44,570 nucleotides of DNA from Verrucomicrobiota bacterium (GCA_947471035.1 CANIWJ010000018.1:1-44570); one strand, 5' to 3'; counted from the first letter of the stretch, positions 8,356-17,776 are shown. Numbers and translations are program-made. The notes: generated from the sequence alone by a model not told the origin.

Positions 8356-8464
8356 GTCTAGCTGAGCCTTAACTCGTTGTCGGTAAAAACGCCTGTAGCA
8401 CATCCTATGCAGGGGTTGACGGAGTTAGTGCATATTTTGGCGTGAACTGGCGTGTCGTCCAAAA

Positions 8465-10861
8465 GTGCGGGATAAGACTCGGGTGAATCCCTTGGTCGAA
8501 TCAGCCCCATCAACTCAGCCCGATGCGGGTGCTCCGAAGGCGGGAAATAATCGCCGCGGCAAACCCGGTTGCGTGCATTGCGGTGCGCCAGTGCCGCTTG
8601 GTGAAGCCTACTGTTGCGGAGGTTGTGCGTTTGTAAGCCGACTGATTCGCGAGGAAGGTTTGAGTGACTATTATCAGATTAAAGACGCCGTTACCGCACC
8701 GGCCGATGGGGTATTGTTCCCTGCAGGTGATTTTGCCTGGTTGACCACCCTCGCCTCGGTTGCCGAAGCCAAGGCGTCAGCGGGCCGGGCAGTGGAGCTG
8801 GAGCTCGCGGTTCAAGGCGTTTCATGCGCGGCGTGCGTGTGGTTGATAGACCGGCTCTACCGGCGACAGCCGGGTGCGGGCGATATTGAAGTGTCGGCCG
8901 AGTCGGGGCGCATGCGTTTACGGTGGAAAGCGGGGGAATTTGACGCGGCGGGGTTCGCGCGGGAGCTGCATCGTTACGGATACGCCGCAGGTCCCGCCGG
9001 TGAAGCAGAAGAAGGAGAAGGCGAGAGTCGGGCGCTCGCGCGAAAGACCGGGCTTTCCGCCGCCTTGGCGATGAATGCCATGCTTTTCGCCTTGCCGGCT
9101 TATTTCGGCATGGCGGCGGATTTCGCTTATGCGCGTCTTTTTGAGACGCTGGCGCTGGGTTTTGCCACGCTGACGCTTTTGGGCGGAGGCGGATATTTCA
9201 TTACCCGGGCGGTGCGTTCCTTGCGTGAAGGCGTTCCGCATCTCGATCTCCCGATCGCGTTGGGTATCGTGGGTGCCTATCTCGGCTCAGTTTATGGCTG
9301 GGTTACGGGAAATCCAGAGTGCCAATACTTCGATTTCGTGAGTGCTTTTATCACTCTGATGCTGGCCGGCCGCTGGGCGCAGGTGGTCGCGGTGGAACGT
9401 AATCGGCGGAGATTATTACGGGAGCAACCGGCGGCTGCTCGGCTGGCGGTTTGGCGGGCCGACGACTGGACTTTGGCCGCGCCGGAATCCTTGCGCACAG
9501 GCGAGCGTTTTCAGGTCAAGCCTGCCGCCATGGTGCCCGTCGGTGCGCGACTGGAAAGCCGTGAAGCAGAGTTTTCGCTCGCCTGGATTACAGGCGAAGC
9601 GGAGCCCCGCCGCTTTATGGCGGGGCAGGGGGTGCCGGCGGGCGCGAGCCTAGCGGGCGGAGGGACTGTGGAATTGACCGCGACCCAAGACTGGGAGGGC
9701 TCGTTGTTGGCCGAGCTATTGCGTCCGGTCGAGCGGGCGCCGGAGCGGGCGAGATTGATGGAGCGGGTGGTGAAAGCTTACTTGGTCGGCATCATCGGCG
9801 CAGCGGTGGCGGCCGGTATTTGGTGGGGCTGGCACACGGGTAATTTGGGAGCAACCGGTGAGGTGGTGATTTCCATTTTAGTGGTGTCGTGTCCGTGTGC
9901 ATTGGGGTTGGCTTTTCCCTTGGCGGAGGAGATCGCCACGGTGCGGTTGCGCAGGGCGGGAGTGTTTATCCGCGCGGTCGATTTGTGGGCGCGATTGAAC
10001 CGGGTGCGCAGCGTGGTGTTCGACAAGACCGGCACGTTAACCGGCGATACTCCGGCACTCCGCAATCCGGAGGTGCTGGATTCGCTCTCCACGGATGCGC
10101 GGGCGGCATTGCTGGCCTTGGTTCGGGAAAATCCGCATCCGGTCGCACGCGCCCTTCTTGAGGCGGTGTTGTTGCGCGGCTGGAGCGAAACACTGGCTGG
10201 TAAAGTGACGGAGGAAATCGGGCGCGGAGTGCGGGTCGGCGCTTGGATGCTGGGGCGGCCCGAAGGGGGCGGTGGTGAGACGGTGCTAAGCTGGAGAGGG
10301 CAGGTGGTGGCCCGTTTTCTGTTTTCGGAGAAGGCCCGGGTGGACGCCAAGGGGGAGGTCGATTTACTACGGCGGCGTGGGCTGGAGCTGGCGATTTTGA
10401 GCGGAGACCAGCAGACAAAAGTCACCTCACTGGCCGGCGAACTCGGCCTGCCGTTGAACCGTGCGTATGGCGAACTGTCACCTCGAGAAAAAGCGGGCTG
10501 GCTCGATGCGAACGCGGGGGAGACGGCCTTTATGCTAGGCGACGGGGCGAACGACAGTCTAGCCTTCGACCATGCTTTGTGTCGCGGCACTCCGGCGGTG
10601 CATCGCGGCGTTTTGGCCACCAAGGCGGATGCATATTATCTTGGTCGCGGCATTGCGGGGGTGCGTGCCTTGCTAGAGGCCAATGATGCCCGGCGCAGTA
10701 CGCAGACCGCATTGTTGATTTTCATGATCGCATACAACCTCGCGGCGGTGGGCTTGGCCGCGACTGGGCACATGAATCCGCTTTTCGCGGCGGTGCTTAT
10801 GCCCCTGAGCTCACTCGCCACCTTGGCCATCGTCTGGATAGGGCTGCGCAGGGTCCGTTGA
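8465..10861 (+). CDS. ccoI: Copper-translocating P1B-type ATPase (CcoI/CtpA)
   Basis: A 798-aa heavy-metal P-type ATPase. In order: an N-terminal zinc-ribbon-like segment (CVHCG, YCCGGCAFV) characteristic of the CcoI group, an HMA metal-binding domain with GVSCAACVW, eight predicted membrane helices with the transport motif SCPCALGLAFPLAEE, the actuator motif ITGEAEP, the phosphorylation site FDKTGTLTG, the nucleotide-domain ENPHPVARAL and the hinge LGDGANDSLAF. CcoI-type pumps deliver copper outward for assembly of cbb3 oxidase, which fits the operon. The start is a GTG with no clear ribosome site, so the first residues are uncertain. Confidence 0.95.
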   Translation: MRDKTRVNPLVESAPSTQPDAGAPKAGNNRRGKPGCVHCGAPVPLGEAYCCGGCAFVSRLIREEGLSDYYQIKDAVTAPADGVLFPAGDFAWLTTLASVAEAKASAGRAVELELAVQGVSCAACVWLIDRLYRRQPGAGDIEVSAESGRMRLRWKAGEFDAAGFARELHRYGYAAGPAGEAEEGEGESRALARKTGLSAALAMNAMLFALPAYFGMAADFAYARLFETLALGFATLTLLGGGGYFITRAVRSLREGVPHLDLPIALGIVGAYLGSVYGWVTGNPECQYFDFVSAFITLMLAGRWAQVVAVERNRRRLLREQPAAARLAVWRADDWTLAAPESLRTGERFQVKPAAMVPVGARLESREAEFSLAWITGEAEPRRFMAGQGVPAGASLAGGGTVELTATQDWEGSLLAELLRPVERAPERARLMERVVKAYLVGIIGAAVAAGIWWGWHTGNLGATGEVVISILVVSCPCALGLAFPLAEEIATVRLRRAGVFIRAVDLWARLNRVRSVVFDKTGTLTGDTPALRNPEVLDSLSTDARAALLALVRENPHPVARALLEAVLLRGWSETLAGKVTEEIGRGVRVGAWMLGRPEGGGGETVLSWRGQVVARFLFSEKARVDAKGEVDLLRRRGLELAILSGDQQTKVTSLAGELGLPLNRAYGELSPREKAGWLDANAGETAFMLGDGANDSLAFDHALCRGTPAVHRGVLATKADAYYLGRGIAGVRALLEANDARRSTQTALLIFMIAYNLAAVGLAATGHMNPLFAAVLMPLSSLATLAIVWIGLRRVR

Positions 10862-10886
10862 TCGGTTTAACGGGCAAACGTGTCCA

Positions 10887-10926
10887 TTGACGATGTACTT
10901 GGAACTTACACGTGCGTGTACTTCCA
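10887..10926 (+). promoter_or_regulatory. Candidate promoter/operator of the two-component operon
   Basis: A -35-like TTGACG at 10887-10892 is followed by a perfect inverted repeat TACACG-TG-CGTGTA (10907-10920). The heptamer TGTACTT also occurs twice in direct order (10894-10900 and 10917-10923), 23 bases apart. Tandem sites with this spacing are common for OmpR/CpxR-type regulators, so autoregulation is plausible. No convincing -10 element is visible. Confidence 0.3.
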
Positions 10927-11004
10927 GGCCGGTGCGGGCGGTAAATTGTTAAGCTCGCGTAAAGCGGACTGCATTTCGTGCTTAAACAGTATTGGCTTTC
11001 GCGC

Positions 11005-11739
11005 ATGAACGCCGATCCCGCCGCACTGCCGGGCCGATTCCGACTTTTGATGATCGATGACGACAAGAAACTTTGTCGTCTGGTCGGCGACTACCTGGCT
11101 CCGTTGGGTTATGATGTTACTGCGGTGCATGATGGGCTGGAAGGGGCTGGGTGCGCCGTCCAAGCACCGGGCTGGGACTGTGTTATTTTGGATGTGATGT
11201 TGCCGGGTATGGATGGGTTTGAGGTGCTTCGGCGTATTCGTCGTTCAAGCGAAGTGCCCGTGTTGATGCTTACCGCCCGAGGCGATGAGACGGATCGCAT
11301 TGTGGGTCTTGAAGTGGGGGCCGATGATTACCTCCCTAAAACCTTTTCTACGCGTGAGCTGCTGGCGCGTCTGCGCGCCGTGCTGCGCCGCGGTTCGCGC
11401 ACCGCAGCCCCCGGTGCCCTGCCTGCGGCTGAAATCGTGGTCGGCCCGTTGCGAGTGCAGCCGGAGGCTCGGCTGGCGTTACTTGAGGACCGGCCGCTTA
11501 CGCTGACCCCGGTGGAGTTCGACTTGCTCTCCAGCCTGGCCAAGGCCCGTGGCCGTGTGCGCACCCGTGAGGCCTTGTTGGATGAAATCCGCGACCGCAA
11601 CTACGAGGTGTTCGACCGGTCGATCGATGTTCACATTTCTGCGCTTCGCAAAAAAATCGGCGACGATGCCAAACATCCTCGTTTCATCCGCACCTTGCGG
11701 TCGGCCGGCTACATGTTGGTTGACCCGAGTTCTCCCTGA
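11005..11739 (+). CDS. OmpR-family response regulator (CpxR-like)
   Basis: A 244-aa regulator with a receiver domain (acidic pocket MIDDDKK, phosphoacceptor D63 in ILDVMLPGMDG, T/S at LMLTARG, conserved K112) and a C-terminal winged helix ending in DVHISALRKKIGDDA...IRTLRSAGYML. The residue after K112 is Thr instead of the usual Pro (LPKTF rather than LPKPF). The frame opens with GTG at 10978, but the ATG at 11005 gives the normal N-terminus. It is followed by its kinase after 11 bases. It probably controls the downstream EF-hand and di-heme genes and itself; this is inferred from position. Confidence 0.93.
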   Translation: MNADPAALPGRFRLLMIDDDKKLCRLVGDYLAPLGYDVTAVHDGLEGAGCAVQAPGWDCVILDVMLPGMDGFEVLRRIRRSSEVPVLMLTARGDETDRIVGLEVGADDYLPKTFSTRELLARLRAVLRRGSRTAAPGALPAAEIVVGPLRVQPEARLALLEDRPLTLTPVEFDLLSSLAKARGRVRTREALLDEIRDRNYEVFDRSIDVHISALRKKIGDDAKHPRFIRTLRSAGYMLVDPSSP

Positions 11740-11750
11740 AAAATTTGCCG

Positions 11751-13160
11751 ATGAAACTGCGTCTGCCTCTGGCGTTAAAAGTCTCCGTCTGGCTCCTGCT
11801 GAACCTCGTGGTGCTGGTGGGTCTGGGCGGCGGGTTGATGGTTTTTAACGGCGGGCTTTCTTGGAATTCGTTGATGGAGGGACCCGCGGGCCGCCGTGTG
11901 GAGGGTTTGGTGGATTCTTCGCTGGCTACTTTTGTGCTGCGTGGCGGCGAAGAGCGGGAAGATGCGCTGGTTTCCTTCGCACGCCAAAACGGGATCGATG
12001 CAGTTGTGGTAAACGGACCTGGTCGGGTGACGGCGGGAACCCTGCGCGAGATTCCCGATACAGTTCGAGGTGCCCTGCGCGCCTCCAGACCGCCGCGCGA
12101 ACCGCCGCACGGTCCGGAGCGGGAACCGGAGCAACCGCCTAAGCGTGTTTTGCTCCTGCTGCGGGCGGGGGAACCCGTTGTATTTTGGATCACGGTGCCG
12201 GTGCATAAACCGGGGGCTCCACCCGCCTGGGTGGTGTTGCGCGTGCCCACGTTCGCTACTTTGCTGCGTCTGCTGGATCTCACCACCTGGCTCTGGGTGG
12301 CGGCAGGTGCGGCGGTGGTTTCGGTGCTGTTCTGGCTGCCTTTGGTCGGCAGTCTTACGCGGGACTTGGCCAAACTCAGCCACGCCACTCGTGAAATCGC
12401 GAGTGGCCGATTCGACACCCGTGTGAATGCATCCCGCCGCGATGAGTTGGGTTCGCTCGGTGCTTCGGTTAACAACATGGCGGACCGTCTCGACCGGATG
12501 GCGAATGGCCAGAAACGATTCTTGGGCGACATCGCCCATGAGCTGGGTTCGCCGTTGGGCCGCATGCAGGTGAGTGTAGAAATCCTTCAGCAGCGTGCCG
12601 ACCCCGCGCTCCAGCCGGCGATTCAAGACGTGCGCGAGGAGGTGGATCACATGGCTCGCTTGGTGGAGGAGCTGCTTGATTTTACCCGTGCCGGGTTGCA
12701 GCCCCGTGTTGCACCGCTGGTGGTTGTTGATTTGGCGACGCTGGTTGAGCGGGTGCTGGCGCGCGAGGCTGCCACTGACGCGGTGAGCGTGCGTTTGCCG
12801 GCGGGCGCGGCGGTGCGGGGCGATATGGGGATTCTGTTGCGCGCACTGGGAAATCTAGTGCGCAACGCCCTACGCCATGCTGGACAGGGCGGCGCTATCG
12901 TCATCCGCGCCGAGAGCGTTGGCGACATCGTGCATTTAATCGTCGAGGACGAGGGTCCCGGCGTGGCGCCCGAGGCGCTGGCGCGGCTGGGTGAGCCCTT
13001 GTTTCGACCCGACTTCGCGCGGAATCGCGAAGGGGGCGGCACCGGTCTGGGTCTTGCCATCGTGAAGACCAGCGTCGAGTCGTGCGGCGGCTCGGTTACG
13101 TTCACCAATCGTAAACCGAGCGGCCTCTGCGTGACCCTGCGACTGGCCTCGGCTACGTGA
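11751..13160 (+). CDS. Sensor histidine kinase (CpxA-like)
   Basis: A 469-aa kinase. Two membrane helices (about residues 9-30 and 178-202) bracket a periplasmic sensor region with a Pro/Arg-rich stretch (RPPREPPHGPEREPEQPP). Then come a HAMP domain, a HisKA domain with phospho-acceptor H263 in GDIAHELGSPLGR, and a HATPase domain with the N box NLVRNALRHAG, the G1 box DEGPGV and the G2 box GGGTGLGLAIVK. HELGSPL deviates from the common HELRTPL, but GSPL is seen in the CpxA group. It pairs with the regulator just upstream. The signal is unknown. Confidence 0.93.
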   Translation: MKLRLPLALKVSVWLLLNLVVLVGLGGGLMVFNGGLSWNSLMEGPAGRRVEGLVDSSLATFVLRGGEEREDALVSFARQNGIDAVVVNGPGRVTAGTLREIPDTVRGALRASRPPREPPHGPEREPEQPPKRVLLLLRAGEPVVFWITVPVHKPGAPPAWVVLRVPTFATLLRLLDLTTWLWVAAGAAVVSVLFWLPLVGSLTRDLAKLSHATREIASGRFDTRVNASRRDELGSLGASVNNMADRLDRMANGQKRFLGDIAHELGSPLGRMQVSVEILQQRADPALQPAIQDVREEVDHMARLVEELLDFTRAGLQPRVAPLVVVDLATLVERVLAREAATDAVSVRLPAGAAVRGDMGILLRALGNLVRNALRHAGQGGAIVIRAESVGDIVHLIVEDEGPGVAPEALARLGEPLFRPDFARNREGGGTGLGLAIVKTSVESCGGSVTFTNRKPSGLCVTLRLASAT

Positions 13161-13232
13161 ACTTTACACGAGCTTAACGATTTTCCGGTTTGGCTACATC
13201 ATAGCCTTACGTGGAACGGGTTGAATGAGGGC

Positions 13233-13616
13233 ATGACAACCCGCTTGTTAATTATGCGAGCCGCCTCCCGGCTTTCGTCGGTCGGTGGTTTGGCCTTGGG
13301 GGTTACTTTGGGTGCGTGTGCCTGCGCCGCAGAGTTTTCCCCGCCAAACTCTCCGGACTCGGCACCATCTAAGACCGAGCCCCCGCGGCCGGCATTGCGC
13401 GGAGCCAAGTCACTGGGGCCTTACTCGGTTTTCGACACCAATCATGACGGATCGCTTTCCGCGTCGGAGATCAGTGCCGCCGCCGAAGTGCTCCGTAAAC
13501 TCGACAAAAACCATGACGGCGTGCTCACCGCCGATGAACTTCGTCCGGCGCATCCGCCGCGTCCGCCGCATGGTAGTTTTGGCGAACCCCGGCCCCGGGA
13601 GGATGAGCCTCTTTGA
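13233..13616 (+). CDS. Exported EF-hand protein
   Basis: A 127-aa protein with an N-terminal export signal (about residues 1-33, ending ACACAAEF) and two adjacent EF-hand calcium loops, DTNHDGSLSASE and DKNHDGVLTADE, both with the Asp/Asn, Asp, Ser/Val and final Glu ligands in place. The rest is Pro-rich and low in complexity. Small EF-hand proteins of this kind often follow CpxAR-like systems in Verrucomicrobiota and Planctomycetes. It lies 72 bases after the kinase and 48 before the di-heme protein. I infer a periplasmic calcium-binding partner or sensor accessory. Confidence 0.8.
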   Translation: MTTRLLIMRAASRLSSVGGLALGVTLGACACAAEFSPPNSPDSAPSKTEPPRPALRGAKSLGPYSVFDTNHDGSLSASEISAAAEVLRKLDKNHDGVLTADELRPAHPPRPPHGSFGEPRPREDEPL

Positions 13617-13664
13617 AACCACGAATGACCCTTTTCCCGTTTATTTACCCCATACACAAATACC

Positions 13665-14846
13665 ATGAAAATACTTACTCCACTGTTAGCCCTCGCAATT
13701 ACGACTGCTTCTTTTGCCCAGCCAACCCCTCCACCTCGTCCGCCCTCACCCAGACAAACCGGCGGCCCCCTCGCCGGGCTCACGCCGACTGAAATGGCTG
13801 AGTTTCGCGACGGCCTCGACGACTTTCGCCAGGTGGAGACGGTGGATGGCGGTTTGGGTCCCATCTTTAACGACACTTCCTGCATCGTTTGCCACAACTC
13901 CGGGGGCGCAGGCGGGGCCAGCGCTCGCACCGTGACTCGTTTCGGCCGGACTACCAATGGGGTCTTCGATCCATTGACCGCTCGCGGAGGCTCTCTCTTA
14001 CAGGCGCGGGCGATCGATCCCGCCTTCCGCGAGGTCGTGCCGCGCGAGGCCAACACCATCGCCCGCCGGGTCGCCACGCCGCTTTTTGGCGCAGGTCTTA
14101 TCGAGGCCATTCCCGATGCGACTTTGCTCGCGCTGGCGGCCGCCCCCAAGCCCGACGGCGTGCGCGGACGCGCCGCGCTTATCAATGACGTAACGACCGG
14201 CACACAACGCGTTGGCCGTTTTGGTTGGAAAAACCAGCAGGCTACTTTGCTGGCCTTCGCGGCCGACGCCTATGTCAACGAAATGGGTGTCACCAATCGG
14301 TTCTTCCCCGAGGAAAATGCGCCCAACGGAAATACCGCGCTCCTGGCCCGGGCCGACCAGATTCTGGATCCCGAGGATGAAGTGAATCCCGCCACGGATA
14401 AGGCCGACATCGACCGCGCCGCTGCGTTTATGCGCCTCTTGGCTCCGCCAAGCCGCAACACAGTAACCGCCGATGTGGTCGCCGGTGAACGCGTCTTTGA
14501 GAGCTTGAATTGCACCGCGTGTCATACGCCTGCCCTAACCACAGGTCCAAGCCCGATAGCCATGTTGTCGCAGAAGCGGGTCGCGCTCTATTCCGACCTC
14601 CTGCTTCACGACATGGGCAAGTTAGGCGACGGCATCGTGCAAGGTCCCGCCGGAGCCCGTGACATGCGCACCGCTCCGTTGTGGGGTTTGTCCTCCCGCC
14701 CGGTCTATTTGCACGATGGCCGCACCAACTCGCTTGACGCCGCCATCAAAGCGCACGACGGCGAGGCTGCTGCCGCCCGCAACCGCTACGTGAAACTTCG
14801 TCCTTTGCAGCAACAGCAACTTGCCGCCTTCCTGCGTTCGCTCTGA
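13665..14846 (+). CDS. Secreted di-heme c-type oxidoreductase (DUF1111 family)
   Basis: A 393-aa protein with a signal peptide (MKILTPLLALAITTASFAQ) and two c-type heme sites, CIVCH (C73, C76, H77) and CTACH (C283, C286, H287). The family features include DGLDDFRQVETVDGGLGPIF before the first heme and LLLHDMGKLGDGI with PLWGLSSRPVYLHDGRT after the second. These proteins are distant relatives of cytochrome c peroxidases and MauG and are often named thiol oxidoreductase or DUF1111. Activity is unknown for most. It is the last gene of the regulator-kinase-EF-hand run and is probably controlled by it. Confidence 0.9.
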   Translation: MKILTPLLALAITTASFAQPTPPPRPPSPRQTGGPLAGLTPTEMAEFRDGLDDFRQVETVDGGLGPIFNDTSCIVCHNSGGAGGASARTVTRFGRTTNGVFDPLTARGGSLLQARAIDPAFREVVPREANTIARRVATPLFGAGLIEAIPDATLLALAAAPKPDGVRGRAALINDVTTGTQRVGRFGWKNQQATLLAFAADAYVNEMGVTNRFFPEENAPNGNTALLARADQILDPEDEVNPATDKADIDRAAAFMRLLAPPSRNTVTADVVAGERVFESLNCTACHTPALTTGPSPIAMLSQKRVALYSDLLLHDMGKLGDGIVQGPAGARDMRTAPLWGLSSRPVYLHDGRTNSLDAAIKAHDGEAAAARNRYVKLRPLQQQQLAAFLRSL

Positions 14847-14915
14847 TTACGTTTTGGACAACGCGCTTGCATCGGAGCGGATGCATTAGGCACGCTTGTC
14901 CTTTACGTAATTGTC

Positions 14916-16247
14916 ATGAAACAACGCACGCTCGCCCGCGAGGTCTCGATTTCCGGCCAGGCTCTCCACACTGGAGAGACGGTCACGCTCACGCTCAAAC
15001 CCGCCGCCCCCGGTTCGGGTTACGTGTTCCGCCGCGTGGATTTGCACGGCGCGCCGGAGATAAAGCCCCGCATCGACCTCGTGGGCGATCTAGTGCGCCA
15101 GACCACCATTCAGGAGGGCCATGCCAAGCTGCACACCATCGAACACGTCCTGAGTGCCTTGCACGGCTGCGGGATCGATAATTGCGTGATCGAGATGAAT
15201 GCCTCCGAGCCGCCTATCCTGGATGGTTCGGCCAAGCCTTACGTCGATCTCATCATGCAGGGCGACCCGGTCGAGCAGGAGAAGGAGCGGGAGTATTTTA
15301 CCTTGGAAACGCCGGTGTCCGTGCAGATAGGCAATTCGTCGGTAATTGCGTTGCCGCATGATGGGTTTAAAATCTCCTGCACTTCGGCCGACGATCGCGG
15401 AGTTCATGCGCAGTTTCTTTCTCTAAGCATCGACCCCGATGTTTACATGACGCAGATCGCCGCCGCGCGCACGTTCACGATGTATGAGGACATCGAGCAA
15501 CTGGTGAAGCTGGGCAAGATCAAGGGTGGCTCGCTCGACTGCGCGGTCGTGATCAAGGGTGACAAGATTCTCTCCAAGGAGGGGCTACGCTTCAAAGACG
15601 AGTTCGTGCGTCACAAGATGTTGGATATTATCGGAGACATCACGCTGCTCGGGCTGCCGATTAAGGCGCACATCATCGCCACGCGTCCCGGCCACGCCAT
15701 CAATGCCCAGCTTTGCAAGGAGCTCGCCGCCAAGTTGGAAGAGAAGCGCAAAGGGCCGAAAAAGAAGCCGCGCCCAGCGATGGTCTTACCCACCGAGACC
15801 GAGATCGATATCCGCCGCATCCTCGACATCCTGCCGCATCGCTATCCGTTTATCATGGTCGATCGCGTGATGGAGTTCATCGGCGACGACGCGCTGGTCG
15901 CGATTAAAAACGTGTCCATCAACGAGCCGTATTTTCAGGGTCATTTCCCAGGTAATCCGGTAATGCCCGGCGTGCTGCAACTCGAGTCCATGGCGCAGGC
16001 GGCGGGCATTCTCATGCTCCGGCGTGGGAGCAGCGAAGGGAAGACCTCGCTCTTCATGAGCGCGGACAAAGTAAAATTCCGCAAGCCGGTGCGTCCCGGC
16101 GACCAATTGATTATCAATGCCAAGTTGACCAAGACGCGAGGGATCAAACTAGCCACTGCCGAAGTCACCTGCACGGTGGACGGCCAGGTCGTTTCCTCGG
16201 GCGAGCTGATGTTCGCGATCATCGACAGCAGCGAGGTCGAAGGCTGA
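14916..16247 (+). CDS. lpxC-fabZ: Bifunctional LpxC-FabZ (UDP-3-O-acyl-GlcNAc deacetylase / 3-hydroxyacyl-ACP dehydratase)
   Basis: A 443-aa fusion. Residues 1 to about 285 are LpxC, the zinc deacetylase that commits to lipid A synthesis, with the metal motif [13 protein letters not shown], the [12 protein letters not shown] segment and [14 protein letters not shown] plus a catalytic His in RPGHAINA. Residues from about 295 to the end are FabZ, with [14 protein letters not shown] and the active-site [20 protein letters not shown]. The fusion joins consumption of a hydroxyacyl intermediate for LPS with the competing fatty-acid branch and is known in Bacteroidota and some related phyla. lpxA follows after 24 bases. 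Confidence 0.97.
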   Translation: MKQRTLAREVSISGQALHTGETVTLTLKPAAPGSGYVFRRVDLHGAPEIKPRIDLVGDLVRQTTIQEGHAKLHTIEHVLSALHGCGIDNCVIEMNASEPPILDGSAKPYVDLIMQGDPVEQEKEREYFTLETPVSVQIGNSSVIALPHDGFKISCTSADDRGVHAQFLSLSIDPDVYMTQIAAARTFTMYEDIEQLVKLGKIKGGSLDCAVVIKGDKILSKEGLRFKDEFVRHKMLDIIGDITLLGLPIKAHIIATRPGHAINAQLCKELAAKLEEKRKGPKKKPRPAMVLPTETEIDIRRILDILPHRYPFIMVDRVMEFIGDDALVAIKNVSINEPYFQGHFPGNPVMPGVLQLESMAQAAGILMLRRGSSEGKTSLFMSADKVKFRKPVRPGDQLIINAKLTKTRGIKLATAEVTCTVDGQVVSSGELMFAIIDSSEVEG

Positions 16248-16271
16248 GTAACGTTTTCGCGTAACGCGTCC

Positions 16272-17057
16272 ATGCCGACTGTCATTCATCCGTCCGCCTT
16301 CGTTGATCCCGCCGCCCGGTTGGGCGTCGATGTGGATATCGGACCACTATGCTATGTCGGGCCCGACGTCCGGTTGGGCGATCGCACCCGCCTGCATCAT
16401 CACGCCTCGGTGGAGGGCAACACCTGGCTGGGCGAGGCGTGCGAGCTTTTCCCCTACGCCTGCATCGGTGGTAAAACCCAGGATTTGAAATTCAAGGGCG
16501 GCAACCCCGGCGTGCGTATCGGGGCGCGAAACGTTTTTCGCGAATACTACACCGTGCACGCAGCCACCGCCCCCGAGGGCTACACTACGCTCGGTGACGA
16601 CAACACGTTCCTGGCCTACGGCCATGTGGCGCATGATTGCGCGGTGGGCAGCCGCGTAATCGCCAGCAACGGAGTCGGGCTGGCGGGCCACGTAACGGTG
16701 GAGGACGATGTGGTGTTTGGGGCCAATTCTGGCGTACACCAATTTTGCCGCGTCGGGGCCTTCGCCATGATCAGCGGCTATGCCAAAGTGGTGCAGGATG
16801 TGGCGCCATTTTTCATCGCCGACGGGCAACCGGCGGTGATTCGTGCGATCAATAAAATCGGCTTGGAGCGAAAGGGTTTCGATGCGGCCCGGATTGAGCG
16901 GGTAAAGGCGATTTACCGGATTCTCTTCCGCGATGGGCTGAATCGTTCGCAGGCGCTGGAGCGGCTGGCCGCGCACGAGCAGGCGGGCGAGCCGGAGTTT
17001 GTGCGCATCCTGGATTTCGCCCGCGCCAGCGAGCGTGGCCTCGCTCCCGGGGCCTGA
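16272..17057 (+). CDS. lpxA: Acyl-ACP--UDP-N-acetylglucosamine O-acyltransferase (LpxA)
   Basis: A 261-aa left-handed beta-helix acyltransferase, the first enzyme of lipid A synthesis. Hexapeptide repeats fill residues 1 to about 185, with the catalytic His region YGHVAHDCAVGS and the acyl-chain segment HQFCRVGAFAMISGYAKV, followed by DGQPAVIRAINKIGLERKGF and a C-terminal helical domain. Its position right after lpxC-fabZ makes it the housekeeping copy. A second LpxA-like protein is encoded at 42977. The start ATG at 16272 gives the standard IHPSAFVDP opening. Confidence 0.96.
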   Translation: MPTVIHPSAFVDPAARLGVDVDIGPLCYVGPDVRLGDRTRLHHHASVEGNTWLGEACELFPYACIGGKTQDLKFKGGNPGVRIGARNVFREYYTVHAATAPEGYTTLGDDNTFLAYGHVAHDCAVGSRVIASNGVGLAGHVTVEDDVVFGANSGVHQFCRVGAFAMISGYAKVVQDVAPFFIADGQPAVIRAINKIGLERKGFDAARIERVKAIYRILFRDGLNRSQALERLAAHEQAGEPEFVRILDFARASERGLAPGA

Positions 17058-17076
17058 GCTTGGACTTGGGAGGCAT

Positions 17077-17112
17077 AAAAAATCCCGGTCTCGCGAGAGA
17101 CCGGGATTTTTT
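17077..17112. terminator. Bidirectional rho-independent terminator
   Basis: A perfect 16-bp inverted repeat with loop GCGA: six A, then TCCCGGTCTC, loop, GAGACCGGGA, then six T. It provides a GC stem and a T-run on both strands and lies 19 bases after lpxA and 18 before the stop of the convergent Pal gene, so it ends both transcripts. Confidence 0.93.
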
Positions 17113-17130
17113 GTGAAAGCGTTAAACGGA

Positions 17131-17694
17131 TTACTTCTTCAACACGACGATGTCTGCACGGCGATCCTTGGCCATGATGTCGTCGGCGGCTTTTTCGGTG
17201 GCTTCGAGGTCGCCCTTGGAGAGAACTTCGATCTTGGAGTCGGCGACGCCGAGGGTGACGAGATATTGTTTGGCGGCGGCGGCGCGACGGTCGCCGAGGC
17301 CGAGATTGTAGTCACCGGTGCCGCGCCAATCGCAACGACCTTCGAGGAGGAGGCGATATTGGGGGTTGGCTTCGAGGTAGGCCTTGGCGGCGTCGAGCTT
17401 GGCGCGCTCGGGGGCGGCGATAGCGGACTGGTCGTAGGCGAAATAGACGGGCTGGAGGAGGCCGCGGATCATGTCCTCGGTCTCGATCACACCATCGCGG
17501 CCGGACAGACCGGTGCCGGGTGCCTGGCTGGTGAGGTCGGTGCCGAAGCCGTTGGCGTCACCGGGGTTTAGCGTGCCGGGCTGGCCGATCACGGTTTGCG
17601 ACGGATCACGGCGGGGCTTTTTAGAGCAGCCCACCGAGAAGACGGTGGCGGCGGAGATTACGATGAAGAGGGCCTTGCGGATGGACACTTGCAT
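17131..17694 (-). CDS. pal: Pal/OmpA-type peptidoglycan-associated lipoprotein
   Basis: A 187-aa outer-membrane lipoprotein. The signal peptide ends in the lipobox VFSVGC (Cys 23). After a Gly/Pro-rich linker comes an OmpA-like domain with VYFAYDQSAI, LLLEGRCDWRGTGDYNLGLG and RRAAAAKQYLVTLGV, the segments that bind the diaminopimelate of peptidoglycan. The order and length match Pal. The usual tol genes are not in this window. The longer frame begins with TTG at 17757; the ATG at 17694 is preferred because it places the signal peptide at the N-terminus. Transcription ends at the shared terminator. Confidence 0.92.
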   Translation of the reverse strand: MQVSIRKALFIVISAATVFSVGCSKKPRRDPSQTVIGQPGTLNPGDANGFGTDLTSQAPGTGLSGRDGVIETEDMIRGLLQPVYFAYDQSAIAAPERAKLDAAKAYLEANPQYRLLLEGRCDWRGTGDYNLGLGDRRAAAAKQYLVTLGVADSKIEVLSKGDLEATEKAADDIMAKDRRADIVVLKK

Positions 17695-17776
17695 GATGGA
17701 GGAGTGGTTGACGTTAAGGCCTAGGCATCTTGCGTCCTCAAGCAGATTATCCGGCAAGGTGCCGCCAACTTTTAAT

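Noticed and set aside
8413..8445. Possible sigma-70 promoter before the copper ATPase (TTGACG ... CATATT)
   Set aside because: Only nine bases lie between the two hexamers instead of about 17.
11684..12565. 293-codon reverse-strand open frame
   Set aside because: Shadow of the histidine kinase gene; low-complexity Arg/Ser/Pro composition typical of antisense frames in GC-rich genes.
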